DNA from: an uncultured Oscillospiraceae bacterium
GTDB lineage: Bacteria; Bacillota; Clostridia; Oscillospirales; Acutalibacteraceae
DNA: 64,000 bases
Assembly: GCA_902492895.1 (NCBI GenBank)
Contig: CABUNG010000009.1
Span: forward strand, 1-64,000
Direction: 5' to 3'
Part shown: positions 1 through 7,967 of the stretch, piece by piece
How the letters are laid out: the number at the start of each line of letters is the position of its first letter
Numbering within the stretch: the first letter of the stretch is position 1
Position numbers and translations under genes: made by a program
The notes under the pieces: model-generated
Seen by the model: only the letters and a program-made list of their open reading frames with translations
Told to the model about the DNA's origin: nothing
Database searches by the model: none

Positions 1-207
1 CACCGGTTTTCCGATCGTGGGAGAGGTCACCGAAGGCATGCTCATTTCGGACGAACTGTCCCCCTGCTTTTTGGGCAGTGAATCGATAAATGTGGCTACA
101 GCCACACCGCAGACAGCTACCAGACAGACAGCCAACGCCACATAAAATCCTTTTCCGGTGAAGAAACGTTTCCACCCGGACTTTCTATCGTTACGCATAC
201 GGCTCAA
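1..207 (-). CDS. N-terminus of a membrane-anchored M23-type peptidase (SpoIIQ-like), partial
   Basis: Only the first 69 codons lie in the window; the rest runs off the left edge. The best start is TTG at 207, seven bases after GGAGG. An in-frame ATG at 198 lies too far from that site. The protein begins with a short basic stretch (RNDRKSGWKRFF), then one hydrophobic segment (YVALAVCLVAVCGVAVATF), then a Ser/Pro-rich linker. This basic head, FFTGKGFY-type motif and membrane anchor are typical of clostridial membrane-bound M23 peptidases such as SpoIIQ. That assignment is inferred from the anchor alone, because the catalytic domain is not visible. It is divergent from the sigma factor at 422. 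Confidence 0.5.
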   Translation of the reverse strand, partial: MSRMRNDRKSGWKRFFTGKGFYVALAVCLVAVCGVAVATFIDSLPKKQGDSSSEMSMPSVTSPTIGKPV

Positions 208-421
208 AATGAATCCTCCATTCCGTTCATTCGCTGGCGGTTCCGCCGGCATCTATCATTATTCTGGACAGATTCACGCCGGTTATACAAGACGATTTCC
301 TTCGTTAAAAAAAATTTGAAATCGAACCCCCTTCTTCCTCCATCGGCGTAAAAGCGCCGGTACGATGCAACAAACCGCGGCTCTGGCGCCACTATATGAT
401 TGAAGCCGGGAGGCTGAGACC

Positions 422-997
422 GTGAACAAAACTGAAGACACCGCCGCTTTGGCCGCCCTGGCCAAAACCGGCGACGCGGAAGCGTTCGGCCGCTTATACG
501 AGCTCGTCTATACCGATCTGTACCGGTACGCCTTCTACCATCTCGGCGACACCCAGGCGGCCGAAGACGCGGTGCAGGATACGGCCGTGGAGGCTTTCCG
601 GGCCATCCATAAGCTCAAAAATGCTGCGGCGTTCCGCAGCTGGATCTTCACCATCCTGTATGCCCGCTGCAGCCGCGGCATCCGGGAGCTGATCCGGCAG
701 CGGGAACAGGATCCTCTGGAAGATGCTTCCTTATCCGTAAACGGATTCGCCGAAGCCAGCGACGAGGCGATCCGGCTGCGGCAGGCGATATCGGAACTTC
801 CGGAAGCCGACCGCCGTCTGCTCCTGCTGGCCGTCATCGGCGGCTTTTCCGGCAAGGAAATGGCCGGAATTCTGGGGCGTCCGGAAGGTACGCTGCGTTC
901 CCGCCTGTCCCGCTGCATGAAAAAGCTACGTGCCGTCCTGGCGGACGACGATATCTCTCGAAAGGAGGTTTCCGAGCATGAAACCGCCTGTCCCTGA
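422..997 (+). CDS. ECF-type RNA polymerase sigma factor
   Basis: 191 aa, GTG start. The N-terminal half is a sigma-70 region 2 (LVYTDLYRYAFYHLGDTQAAEDAVQDTAVEAF, roughly residues 27-60) with the AEDAVQD helix typical of group 4 factors. The C-terminal half is a region 4 helix-turn-helix (LPEADRRLLLL...GFSGKEMAGILGRPEGTLRSRLSR, about residues 123-165). It should direct core polymerase to a small regulon. The following membrane protein overlaps its 3' end by 20 bp and is probably its anti-sigma partner. The trigger signal cannot be read from the sequence. Confidence 0.9.
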   Translation: MNKTEDTAALAALAKTGDAEAFGRLYELVYTDLYRYAFYHLGDTQAAEDAVQDTAVEAFRAIHKLKNAAAFRSWIFTILYARCSRGIRELIRQREQDPLEDASLSVNGFAEASDEAIRLRQAISELPEADRRLLLLAVIGGFSGKEMAGILGRPEGTLRSRLSRCMKKLRAVLADDDISRKEVSEHETACP

Positions 998-1742
998 TGA
1001 TCGGCAGACGCTTGAGGAGCTGCGCCGCATTTTCGATGCCGACGAACTGCCTGTGCCCGACCGGCTTCGCCCGGAGAACCTCCTTCCCACCCTCCTTGCG
1101 GAGAAGCCGGCCTCTCCCGTTTACCGGCAGCGTTGGTTCCGGCCAGCTATCGCCACAGCTGCGGCGGCGGCCGTCGTCCTGCTGCTGGTTTTGCCGGTTT
1201 GGGATCGCCTCGCCACACCTTCCACGAATGTCTACCAGAACCTCACGTGCGGGACCTCCGTCCGGACAGACGCGGCGGAAGAAACGGTGAACCAGGATGA
1301 CGAATCAGCCTGGGACTCCCTAGCGACCGAACAGCCTCGAGAGACCGAGGCCGGTGAGGCTGATCTCCCTGCGGGGGCTGAACCGACCGCTGATGCCGCC
1401 AAAACGGAGACCATGGCCGGCGGAGCTGCGCAAAGCACCACATCCGGCTGTGTTTTATCCGGTACATCGACGTCCGAAATGACGTTTGAAGACGCCAAAT
1501 GCCTGCTGGATGGCGGTGCACTGCTGATTGACCTCCGCTCGGAAGGGGAAGCATCTGTCCCCCTTGTCGCAGGGGCCGTCAACATTCCGTTACCCGATCT
1601 GGACGAGCGCATCCGGCTGGAAGCCGATCCGTCGCAGTCCCTGATTCTGTATGCCACAGACAAAGGACAGCTCAGGCAGGCAGCGGACCAACTGACCGCC
1701 CTCGGATATAAAGAGGTGTATATGCTGGAATCCCTGTCATAA
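978..1742 (+). CDS. Membrane-anchored anti-sigma-like protein with C-terminal rhodanese-like domain
   Basis: 254 aa. The start is ATG 978, preceded by AAAGGAGG at 961-968 inside the end of the sigma gene. A cytoplasmic N-terminus of about 55 residues (LEELRRIFDADELP) is followed by one Ala/Val/Leu-rich membrane helix (about 57-74). Next comes a long Glu/Thr/Ala-rich linker and a rhodanese-like fold (about 168-254: FEDAKCLLDGGALLIDLRSEGE, GAVNIPL, LILYATDKGQLRQAADQLTALGY). The usual active-site Cys of the loop is replaced (LYATDKGQ), so catalysis is unlikely and a sensing or binding role is more plausible. The anti-sigma role is inferred from overlap and topology; no zinc-type HxxxCxxC motif is seen. 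Confidence 0.7.
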   Translation: MKPPVPDDRQTLEELRRIFDADELPVPDRLRPENLLPTLLAEKPASPVYRQRWFRPAIATAAAAAVVLLLVLPVWDRLATPSTNVYQNLTCGTSVRTDAAEETVNQDDESAWDSLATEQPRETEAGEADLPAGAEPTADAAKTETMAGGAAQSTTSGCVLSGTSTSEMTFEDAKCLLDGGALLIDLRSEGEASVPLVAGAVNIPLPDLDERIRLEADPSQSLILYATDKGQLRQAADQLTALGYKEVYMLESLS

Positions 1743-1753
1743 AGACAAGTCAA

Positions 1754-1792
1754 AACACCCCCGGCGCTTTCAAGCACCGGGGGTGTTTTTTT
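1754..1792 (+). terminator. Rho-independent terminator after the sigma/anti-sigma pair
   Basis: The stem AACACCCCCGG / CCGGGGGTGTT is followed by a T run, 12 bp after the stop of the anti-sigma-like gene. Confidence 0.85.
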
Positions 1793-1838
1793 GTTATCGA
1801 TGGGAACGGCCGGTTTCAATCCCAAGGAATATCCGCCG

Positions 1839-2552
1839 TCATTCTTTGGCCGGCATCATGTTGGGATAGACCATCGTCATCAAATCGTCGTTATAGTGCC
1901 GGTCGAGGAATTGCTCAAACGCATTGGCCGGGGGATTGCCTTCGTCCCGTGCGGTCCAGCGGGCCACAGCCACGGCCGAAATCACGGTGTTGAGCGCCAT
2001 GAACACCACCAGAATCCAGGTCAGCACCTTGCCCACCGCGTTCGGTATTTTTTCGATCAGCCTTGTCATAAGCGGGAAGAGATTCTTGACCCACAGCAGG
2101 GCCAGCAGTCCCCAAAACATGGAGTACATCACATTGATCCGCCCATTGAGATTGAGCGGCATATGATCGTATTTCCACGAGACCGTGCCGAATAGAATCT
2201 CCTGCACGAAACTACATATGTATTCGAACGCGCTGCCGATGACGAATCCGCCCAGGAATACCCACAGGTCCCGTTTTCCCCTGAGCCAATACAAGCCGAG
2301 GGTCATGGCCAGGGCCCCAAGCCCGTATACCAGATTGAACGGCCCATAGATCAGCCCCTGCCGGCTTTCGAAATGATGGCGCGTGACGAGGCAATAGAGG
2401 GTTTCGATCACCACGCCCAGAAAGCAGCCGACGAAAAAGATCCAGAAGAGCTTATAAAAGTTCAGTCCGGACGCAAAAGATTTCTCGGTTCTTGTCCGGA
2501 TCGGACGCGAGTCGGTCATCACGTTGATCCTGCGTTTTTGTGTATTCACCAT
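1839..2552 (-). CDS. Putative ABC transporter permease family (PF06541) membrane protein
   Basis: 237 aa with about five hydrophobic segments. The start ATG follows GGAG by eight bases. The motifs FFVGCFLGVVIETLYCL, RQGLIYGPFNLVYGLGAL and SAFEYICSFVQEILFGTVSWKY..PLNLNGRIN..YS..WG are characteristic of the family labelled ABC_trans_CmpB / putative ABC transporter permease. No ATPase gene is adjacent and the transport role of the family is unproven, so this should be read as a conserved polytopic membrane protein. A second family member lies at 24234-25163. Confidence 0.75.
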   Translation of the reverse strand: MVNTQKRRINVMTDSRPIRTRTEKSFASGLNFYKLFWIFFVGCFLGVVIETLYCLVTRHHFESRQGLIYGPFNLVYGLGALAMTLGLYWLRGKRDLWVFLGGFVIGSAFEYICSFVQEILFGTVSWKYDHMPLNLNGRINVMYSMFWGLLALLWVKNLFPLMTRLIEKIPNAVGKVLTWILVVFMALNTVISAVAVARWTARDEGNPPANAFEQFLDRHYNDDLMTMVYPNMMPAKE

Positions 2553-2584
2553 GGATGTTTCTCCTTAATCGCGGACGCCGCTGT

Positions 2585-2758
2585 TCAGGGCTGGCCGTCC
2601 CTTCTTTCTGATGGATCGGTCACGGTCTGCGGCATACCCCTGGTCCGGGCGCTCCCGCCGTTCTTTGGTCTGAGGCGCCGGGCGACAAAGCACACGCAAA
2701 AGAGCGCCGCTCCGCCGACGGAGGCCACGGTACACAAAATCGTCAGTATTTTTTTCAT
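2585..2758 (-). CDS. Small single-pass membrane protein, hypothetical
   Basis: 57 aa: MKKILTILCT start, one hydrophobic helix (VASVGGAALFCVCFVA), then a basic, hydrophilic tail. An AAGGCGGA ribosome site lies upstream. It sits 68 bp downstream of the cardiolipin synthase gene on the same strand. No family was recognised. The typical N-terminal MKKIL plus helix and the ribosome site support translation, but the gene is short. Confidence 0.4.
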   Translation of the reverse strand: MKKILTILCTVASVGGAALFCVCFVARRLRPKNGGSARTRGMPQTVTDPSERRDGQP

Positions 2759-2826
2759 TTTACATTCCGCCTTTTCATGAGTCTTACCGATAAAACGACT
2801 CAGCTGCGACAAAACCTTCAGCGAAT

Positions 2827-4362
2827 TTACATCAGGGGCGCAAATACCCGCAGGACCGCCCGTCCGAGCTGACGAATCAGGGGTACCCGGCGGCATTCTT
2901 CGAGCGTCACGTCCTGACAGACTTCCAGCGTTTTGAGATAATCCTCTTTGACAGCGGCTACGCTGGACGACCGATAGAGCAGCACGCCGCACTCAAAATG
3001 CAGGTACAGACTGCGGTAGTCGAGGTTGACGGTTCCCACCGTCGCATACTCGTCATCCACCACAAACGTCTTGGCGTGAACAAATCCCGGGGTGTATTCG
3101 TATATCCGCACGCCGCTTTCGAGCAGCATCTGGTAATACGCGCGCGTCACGGCATGCACATACCACTTATCCGGGATATGCGGGGTGACGATCCGGACAT
3201 CCACCCCCGATTTGGCCGCCATGCGCAGAGCCGTGGCCATTTCGTTGTCCAGAATCAGATAGGGCGTGTTGATGTACACGTACCGCTTGGCCCGGTTGAT
3301 GAGATTCAGGTATACGGTCTCTCCGACCGACTCTCCGTCGAGCGGGTTGTCCGAATATGGCTGCACGTAGCCGTTGCTCTCGACCTGTTCCGTCAGATGA
3401 ACCGAGGGTTTGTAGGGCGCAAAATCCTCATTGATGCCGTGGATATAATCCCACATGGACAAAAACATAACCGTCAGGTTCCACACCGCTTCGCCCCGCA
3501 GCAGCACGGCCGTATCTTTCCAATGCCCGTGCTTTTCATAGGCGTTGATGTATTCGTCCGCGAGATTGATGCCTCCGGTAAAGCCGGTATGCCCGTCGAT
3601 GACGCAGATCTTGCGGTGGTCCCGATTGTTGAGGCGGGACGTCAGAACCGGAATGAAAGGATTGAAGACGCAGCACTGGATGCCGAGGGCCTCCAATTTC
3701 CGGTCGTAGCGATACGGCAGGGTCATGATGCAGCCCATGTCGTCGTAAATCACCCGCACCTCCACGCCCTGCTTGACCTTTTCCTTGAGGATTTCGAGGA
3801 TGGTATCCCACATGACGCCTTCCTGAATGATGAAATATTCCAGGAAGATATAATGCTTGGCTTTGGAGAGCTCCTCTTTCAGCCGCTCGAATTTGATCTC
3901 CCCTATAGGAAGATATTCCGAATACGTATTCTTATATACCGGTGAATACGCATATTTCTGAATATATTGCACCTGTACGGCCGCGTCCTCGTTCTGCGCG
4001 CGGATTTCCTCGAGGAGTCCGGCCTGCGGCGGAAGCTCCTGCCGCATTTTCACCTCGACGTTGCGCATCTTGGCCATAGTGGAGCGGCTCAGCCGCTTGC
4101 CGCCCAAAATCATATAAAACAGCACGCCGAAAACCGGCACCAGCAGGACTGGGATGATCCACGCGATTTTATACCCCGGATTGCTGTCCCCATTGACGAT
4201 TTTGAGGACGGCCGCCAGACTGAGAAGGATGCAGAAGGTGTAAAAATAAACGAAATACTGATCGAACTGCACCATCATCAGAATCAGCAACGCGGCCTGC
4301 AGCGCCAGGGCCAGGGCGACCAGCACCACCCGGTGAAACATAAATTTGAGTATCTTTTTCAT
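2827..4362 (-). CDS. cls: Cardiolipin synthase
   Basis: 511 aa. It condenses two phosphatidylglycerols into cardiolipin plus glycerol at the membrane. The N-terminus has two or three membrane helices (residues about 10-85: FHRVVLVALALALQAALLILMM, IAWIIPVLLVPVFGVLFYMIL). Two phospholipase D HKD motifs follow: HRKICVIDGHTGFTGG and HAKTFVVDDEYATVGTVN, both with the His, Lys and Asp intact. Length and layout match bacterial Cls. ATG 4362 follows GGGAGGG with good spacing. It lies next to the small membrane protein at 2585 and is otherwise monocistronic. Confidence 0.93.
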   Translation of the reverse strand: MKKILKFMFHRVVLVALALALQAALLILMMVQFDQYFVYFYTFCILLSLAAVLKIVNGDSNPGYKIAWIIPVLLVPVFGVLFYMILGGKRLSRSTMAKMRNVEVKMRQELPPQAGLLEEIRAQNEDAAVQVQYIQKYAYSPVYKNTYSEYLPIGEIKFERLKEELSKAKHYIFLEYFIIQEGVMWDTILEILKEKVKQGVEVRVIYDDMGCIMTLPYRYDRKLEALGIQCCVFNPFIPVLTSRLNNRDHRKICVIDGHTGFTGGINLADEYINAYEKHGHWKDTAVLLRGEAVWNLTVMFLSMWDYIHGINEDFAPYKPSVHLTEQVESNGYVQPYSDNPLDGESVGETVYLNLINRAKRYVYINTPYLILDNEMATALRMAAKSGVDVRIVTPHIPDKWYVHAVTRAYYQMLLESGVRIYEYTPGFVHAKTFVVDDEYATVGTVNLDYRSLYLHFECGVLLYRSSSVAAVKEDYLKTLEVCQDVTLEECRRVPLIRQLGRAVLRVFAPLM

Positions 4363-4734
4363 CGGCTATCCCTCCCGGTCCGTTCGGCATATGCAGGATC
4401 TCTGCAGAGAATTCACATTTTATTTACATAAAAAACACAATGGATGTATTATATCATTTTTTCTCCAAAAAGCAAAGGAATTCTGCATAATGCCATCCAA
4501 ATCGACAAAAGCAAACGGCTGCAGCGGCTATACCGCCTGGCCGATCCGCTTTATACGAATCGGGAGAACAAAGCGCGGCTTCGTCTTGCCATATGGGCGC
4601 TTCTCTTAGGGAGAATTCTGGTATCCGTCTGCATAAACATGGCTCTGCGGATTTTCCGCAGAGCCATGTCCGGCAAACCGCCGCGTCTCTTTTGTTCTTT
4701 TGCCGCCGATGTATCTTGGATTGTCGTTTTCCAT
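4363..4734. other. 372-bp intergenic stretch with no recognised gene
   Basis: It holds the AT-rich upstream region of cls (4390-4480) and a hairpin near the end of feoB. Short open frames here lack a ribosome site and have no recognisable motif. Confidence 0.6.
4638..4668 (-). terminator. Hairpin downstream of feoB
   Basis: A perfect 14-bp stem, CATGGCTCTGCGGA with its complement and a 3-nt loop, lies about 65 bp beyond the feoB stop and is followed on the minus strand by TTTAT. It is probably the terminator of feoAB. Confidence 0.6.
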
Positions 4735-6891
4735 TCAGCCGACGCCGATCAGCCGCGCGGCTGTAGAAACCAGGAAACAGATCACCATGCCGACCCCGGT
4801 CGGAATCAGGAAGGAGGCGGCCGTCCATTTGAAGCTCTGGGTCTCCTTGTGGATGGTCATGCAGGTGGTGGAGCAGGGCCAATGCATCAGCGAAAACAGC
4901 ATGGTGCAGATGGCGGTCACGGGTGTCCATCCGTTCGCCGTCAGCAGGGTGTGCAGTTCGGAGAGATTGCTCATATCGGTCAGGGTTCCGCCCGCCATAT
5001 ACGCCATGATGATGATGGGAAACACCACCTCGTTGGCCGGAAATCCGAGGATAAACGCCATCAGGATGACGCCGTCCATGCCGAGGAAGCGGGCAAACGG
5101 GTCAAGAAAGGCGGAGCAGTGGGCCAGCAGCGTCATATCCCCCACCGTCACGTTGGCCATGATCCAGATGAGCAGTCCGGCCGGGGCCGCGACCGATACC
5201 GCCCGGCCCAGCACAAACAGCGTGCGGTCGAAAATGGACCGGACGATCACTTTGCCGATTTGGGGACGCCGGTAAGGGGGCAGTTCCAGCGTAAAGGAGG
5301 AGGGCACCCCTTTCAGAATGGTCTTGGACAGGATCCGGGAAACGAGCAGGGTCATCAGGATTCCCAGCAGAATCACGGCCGTCAGCAGCACGGCCGAGAG
5401 CAGCGAGGTGCCGAATCCTGCGCTCGTACCGATGAAAAACATGGTGATGATGGCGATGAGGGTCGGGAACCGGCCGTTGCAGGGAACGAAGTTGTTGGTG
5501 ATGGTGGCGATGAGCCGCTCTCTCGGGGAATCGATGATCCGGCAGCCGACCACGCCCGCGGCGTTGCAGCCGAAGCCCATGGCCATGGTGAGCGCCTGCT
5601 TGCCGCAGGTACAGGCTTTTTTGAAATACTTATCCAGGTTGAACGCCACCCGCGGCAGATAACCCAGATCTTCGAGCAGCGTGAACAGCGGGAAAAATAT
5701 CGCCATGGGCGGCAGCATGACCGATACCACCCAAGCGAGCACCCGGTAGACCCCGAGCACCAGCGCGCCATGCAGCCACTCCGGGGCGTGCAGATAGGTA
5801 AACAGGTCGGTCAGACGGTCCTGCACCCAGAACAGACCGTCCGAGAGAAGCTGGGACGGAACGTTCGCCCCCGAGATGGTCAGCCAGAAGATCACGCACA
5901 GGAGCAGCAGCATCAGCGGGATGCCGGTTGCTTTGCTGGTGAGGATGCGGTCGATCTTGCGATCTCTCGCCGCGTATTTTTCCGATTCCACAAACACCGC
6001 GTCGCTGCACATTTCCTCCGCGTGCAGCACGATGCAGGACACGAGCACATCCTTGAGGCGTTCCTGTTCGAGCCCCCCTTCACGCAAAAGGCCCTCGGCC
6101 TCTCCGAGGGCCTCCTCCATCCCCGGAAGGGTGCGCAGAGATACGCCCAGAAAGCTGTCGATAGACTGCAGGATCCCCTCGTCTCCTTCGAGCAGCCGGA
6201 GCGCCACCCAGCGGGGATTGAGTTTTTCCCGTACCGTGTCCTCAAGAAGCGGCAGGAGCAGGGCGACGCTCTTCTCAATCGGATTCGTGTACTTGAGAAA
6301 ATCCGGGGAGACGAACGCCTCCCGATCCGGGATGCGGCTTTGTAATTCCACCGCCTTCATCAAATCGTCCAGGCCCTTGTTGCTGCGGGCCGCGGTACCG
6401 ACGACCGGCACGCCGAGATTTTTAGAAAGCTGATCGAAATCGATGCTAATATGTTTCTTTTTCGCCTCGTCCATCAGGTTGACGCAGACGACCACCCGCC
6501 GGGTGATCTCCAGGGTCTGCAGCACCAGATTCAGATTCCGCTCGAGGCAGGTCGCGTCGCAGACCACCACGACAGCGTCGGGTTCCCCAAAACAGATGAA
6601 ATCCCGTGCGACCTCCTCCTCGGCCGAATGCGCCATGAGGGAATATGTACCCGGAATATCCACCAATGTGTAGTTGGTATCCTGAAACCGGCAGTCCCCC
6701 TGCGCGTTGGTGACGGTTTTGCCCGGCCAATTGCCGGTATGCTGGTTCATACCGGTCAGTTCGTTGAAGACCGTGCTCTTTCCCACGTTCGGATTGCCTG
6801 CCAAGGCAATTACCTTGTCACCGGGGGCCTTGTGAATCACAAGGCCCCCGTCCGCCGCGTTTTTTCCCGTTGATTTGGCGGTTAAACCCAT
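4735..6891 (-). CDS. feoB: Ferrous iron transport protein B
   Basis: 718 aa from ATG 6891, chosen because AGGAGAGG lies just upstream; an ATG 27 bp further upstream lacks a site. The N-terminal G domain has the P-loop GNPNVGKS (32-39), DIPGTYSL and NLMDEA motifs, followed by a helical GDI-like segment. The C-terminal half is a polytopic channel with two Gate-type regions (for example MGFGCNAAGVVGCRII and FILGFPANEVVFPIIIMAYM). It imports Fe(II) under GTP control. It is the second gene of an operon with feoA, 68 bp downstream, and a DtxR-family regulator is divergent, so iron or manganese repression is likely. Confidence 0.96.
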   Translation of the reverse strand: MGLTAKSTGKNAADGGLVIHKAPGDKVIALAGNPNVGKSTVFNELTGMNQHTGNWPGKTVTNAQGDCRFQDTNYTLVDIPGTYSLMAHSAEEEVARDFICFGEPDAVVVVCDATCLERNLNLVLQTLEITRRVVVCVNLMDEAKKKHISIDFDQLSKNLGVPVVGTAARSNKGLDDLMKAVELQSRIPDREAFVSPDFLKYTNPIEKSVALLLPLLEDTVREKLNPRWVALRLLEGDEGILQSIDSFLGVSLRTLPGMEEALGEAEGLLREGGLEQERLKDVLVSCIVLHAEEMCSDAVFVESEKYAARDRKIDRILTSKATGIPLMLLLLCVIFWLTISGANVPSQLLSDGLFWVQDRLTDLFTYLHAPEWLHGALVLGVYRVLAWVVSVMLPPMAIFFPLFTLLEDLGYLPRVAFNLDKYFKKACTCGKQALTMAMGFGCNAAGVVGCRIIDSPRERLIATITNNFVPCNGRFPTLIAIITMFFIGTSAGFGTSLLSAVLLTAVILLGILMTLLVSRILSKTILKGVPSSFTLELPPYRRPQIGKVIVRSIFDRTLFVLGRAVSVAAPAGLLIWIMANVTVGDMTLLAHCSAFLDPFARFLGMDGVILMAFILGFPANEVVFPIIIMAYMAGGTLTDMSNLSELHTLLTANGWTPVTAICTMLFSLMHWPCSTTCMTIHKETQSFKWTAASFLIPTGVGMVICFLVSTAARLIGVG

Positions 6892-6959
6892 GCGTATCCT
6901 CTCCTGTCCGCGATTCATACATTTCGAGCCAATCGCTTTTGATGTAAAGGGAATTGCCT

Positions 6960-7214
6960 TTAGTTTAAAAATCCATCCACCAGGATCTGGGAGGAGTCCT
7001 CGCTGCGCAGCGCGATGACCGCGCCCCGGATCAGGTAGGCCACCGGATCCCCGGCCGGGCTCTTCTGCAGACAGGATATGCGGGTCCCTTCAATGAGTCC
7101 CATGTCGAGCAGGCGGCGGCGCATGCTGCCCGTCGTCAGCAGTTCCCGCACCTTGACGGTCTTGCCTTCGGGGACGATACTCAGCCGTACCGCCTCCGGT
7201 TCTCTGCCATTCAT
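6960..7214 (-). CDS. feoA: Ferrous iron transport protein A (SH3-like)
   Basis: 84 aa with an SH3-like FeoA domain: VRELLTTGSMRRRLLDMGLIEGTRISCLQKSPAGDPVAYLIRGAVIALR, the hallmark RRLLDMGL..GT and G..IALR blocks. ATG 7214 follows GGAGATCGATTGT. It is a small cytoplasmic partner needed for FeoB activity and lies directly upstream of feoB. Its leader sequence is repeated about 165 bp further upstream at 7391-7423. Confidence 0.93.
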   Translation of the reverse strand: MNGREPEAVRLSIVPEGKTVKVRELLTTGSMRRRLLDMGLIEGTRISCLQKSPAGDPVAYLIRGAVIALRSEDSSQILVDGFLN

Positions 7215-7223
7215 ACAATCGAT

Positions 7224-7254
7224 CTCCTTACATAATCTGTATCGCAGGTGATGT
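7224..7254 (-). repeat. Direct repeat in feoA leader, copy 1
   Basis: This copy includes the ribosome site of feoA and about 30 bp upstream. It matches the copy at 7391-7423 at nearly every position (shared core CTGTATCG.AGG.GATGT on the plus strand). Confidence 0.75.
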
Positions 7255-7287
7255 TGCCACCCGGAAATTCTGTTTCCTGCTACCAAC

Positions 7288-7383
7288 TTATGCAGGTGGA
7301 CGATCCTCGGACACAAAAAAAGATGGACTCACGGGAACGATCCAAAATCCCGAAAGGAAATAGACGACGACGGTTTCATTCAT
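7288..7383 (-). CDS. Possible 31-aa small protein ahead of feoA, or remnant of a feoA duplicate
   Basis: The frame reads MNETVVVYFLSGFW..., is hydrophobic, and ends in an acidic/Pro tail. An AAGGGAGCGG ribosome site lies upstream, and the leader is a near copy of the feoA leader, including the ATGAATG start context. Either it is a genuine Feo-associated mini-protein or a decayed second feoA. No family recognised. Confidence 0.3.
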   Translation of the reverse strand: MNETVVVYFLSGFWIVPVSPSFFVSEDRPPA

Positions 7384-7390
7384 AAATCCG

Positions 7391-7423
7391 CTCCCTTCAC
7401 ATAAGCTGTATCGTAGGCGATGT
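7391..7423 (-). repeat. Direct repeat in feoA leader, copy 2
   Basis: This is the partner of the copy at 7224-7254. The two differ at only a few positions plus a 2-nt length change. It lies between the 31-aa frame and the divergent regulator gene. Confidence 0.75.
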
Positions 7424-7424
7424 C

Positions 7425-7436
7425 CGAACCGGTTCG
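7425..7436. promoter_or_regulatory. 12-bp palindrome between feo genes and the dtxR-type regulator
   Basis: CGAACCGGTTCG is a perfect dyad in the divergent promoter region. It is a candidate operator for the neighbouring DtxR-family protein; this is inference from position only. Confidence 0.35.
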
Positions 7437-7486
7437 TTCGATTTCCTCGGCAGGCGAACCCTGGACACAGGAGGGAGGCGGCTCGT

Positions 7487-7927
7487 TTGAGCGATTCTTT
7501 CGGCACGGAATTCCACACGCTCAAAGGCTACCAGATGCACAACGGGGGCGAGATCACCGAGTCGATGGAGGATTATCTCGAAATGATCGGCCGCTGCATG
7601 GAGGAACACGGATATGTACGGGTCGGAGCCCTGGCCGACAAGCTCAACGTCCGGCCTTCTTCGGTGTCCAAGATGGTTGGCCGTCTGCGGGAGCTCGGCC
7701 TGGTGCAGTTCGAAAAATACGGCCTCATCACCCTGACAAAAAAAGGGGATGATATCGCCGATTATCTGTTATGGCGGCACGATGTACTCCTCCACTTTTT
7801 TCAGCGGCTCAACCACACGGACGGCCAGTTATCCCTGGTGGAGCAGGTGGAACATTTCATGGATCAGGAGACCGTCCGAAACCTGGAACGCCTGCTCGCG
7901 GCGTTTCCAGAAGATTTTCAACCATAA
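7487..7927 (+). CDS. DtxR/MntR-family metal-dependent transcriptional regulator
   Basis: 146 aa. TTG start at 7487, eight bases after AGGAGGGAGG. The N-terminal winged helix-turn-helix (ESMEDYLEMIG...GYVRVGALADKLNVRPSSVSKMVGRLRELGLVQFEKYGLITLTKKG) and the following metal-binding/dimerisation helices (LLWRHDVLLHFFQRL, VEQVEHFMDQETVRNLERL) match the short MntR-type members, which lack the C-terminal SH3 domain. It is divergent from feoAB and probably represses it when metal is bound. Whether it senses iron or manganese cannot be decided by eye. Confidence 0.88.
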   Translation: MSDSFGTEFHTLKGYQMHNGGEITESMEDYLEMIGRCMEEHGYVRVGALADKLNVRPSSVSKMVGRLRELGLVQFEKYGLITLTKKGDDIADYLLWRHDVLLHFFQRLNHTDGQLSLVEQVEHFMDQETVRNLERLLAAFPEDFQP

Positions 7928-7963
7928 ACCCCCGGCGCCTGCAGGCGCCGGGGGTTTATGGTT
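7920..7963. terminator. Bidirectional terminator, perfect 44-bp palindrome
   Basis: The arms are 22 bp each (AACCATAAACCCCCGGCGCC... around CTGCAG) with no mismatch. The palindrome overlaps the stop codon of the regulator and ends 5 bp before the stop of the convergent gene. It serves both strands; the flanking T/A content is modest. Confidence 0.75.
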
Positions 7964-7967
7964 GAGA

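Noticed and set aside
4444..4734. Possible short gene between cls and feoB
   Set aside because: No ribosome site, no recognisable motif, and it overlaps the feoB terminator hairpin.
4444..6345. 633-codon plus-strand open frame antisense to feoB
   Set aside because: The opposite strand encodes an intact FeoB with all motifs. The antisense translation is low-complexity His/Arg/Gln/Gly and has no ribosome site.
7425..7436. CGAACCGGTTCG as an SOS (LexA) box
   Set aside because: The spacing between GAAC and GTTC is two bases, not four, so it does not match the LexA pattern; kept only as a candidate metal-regulator site.
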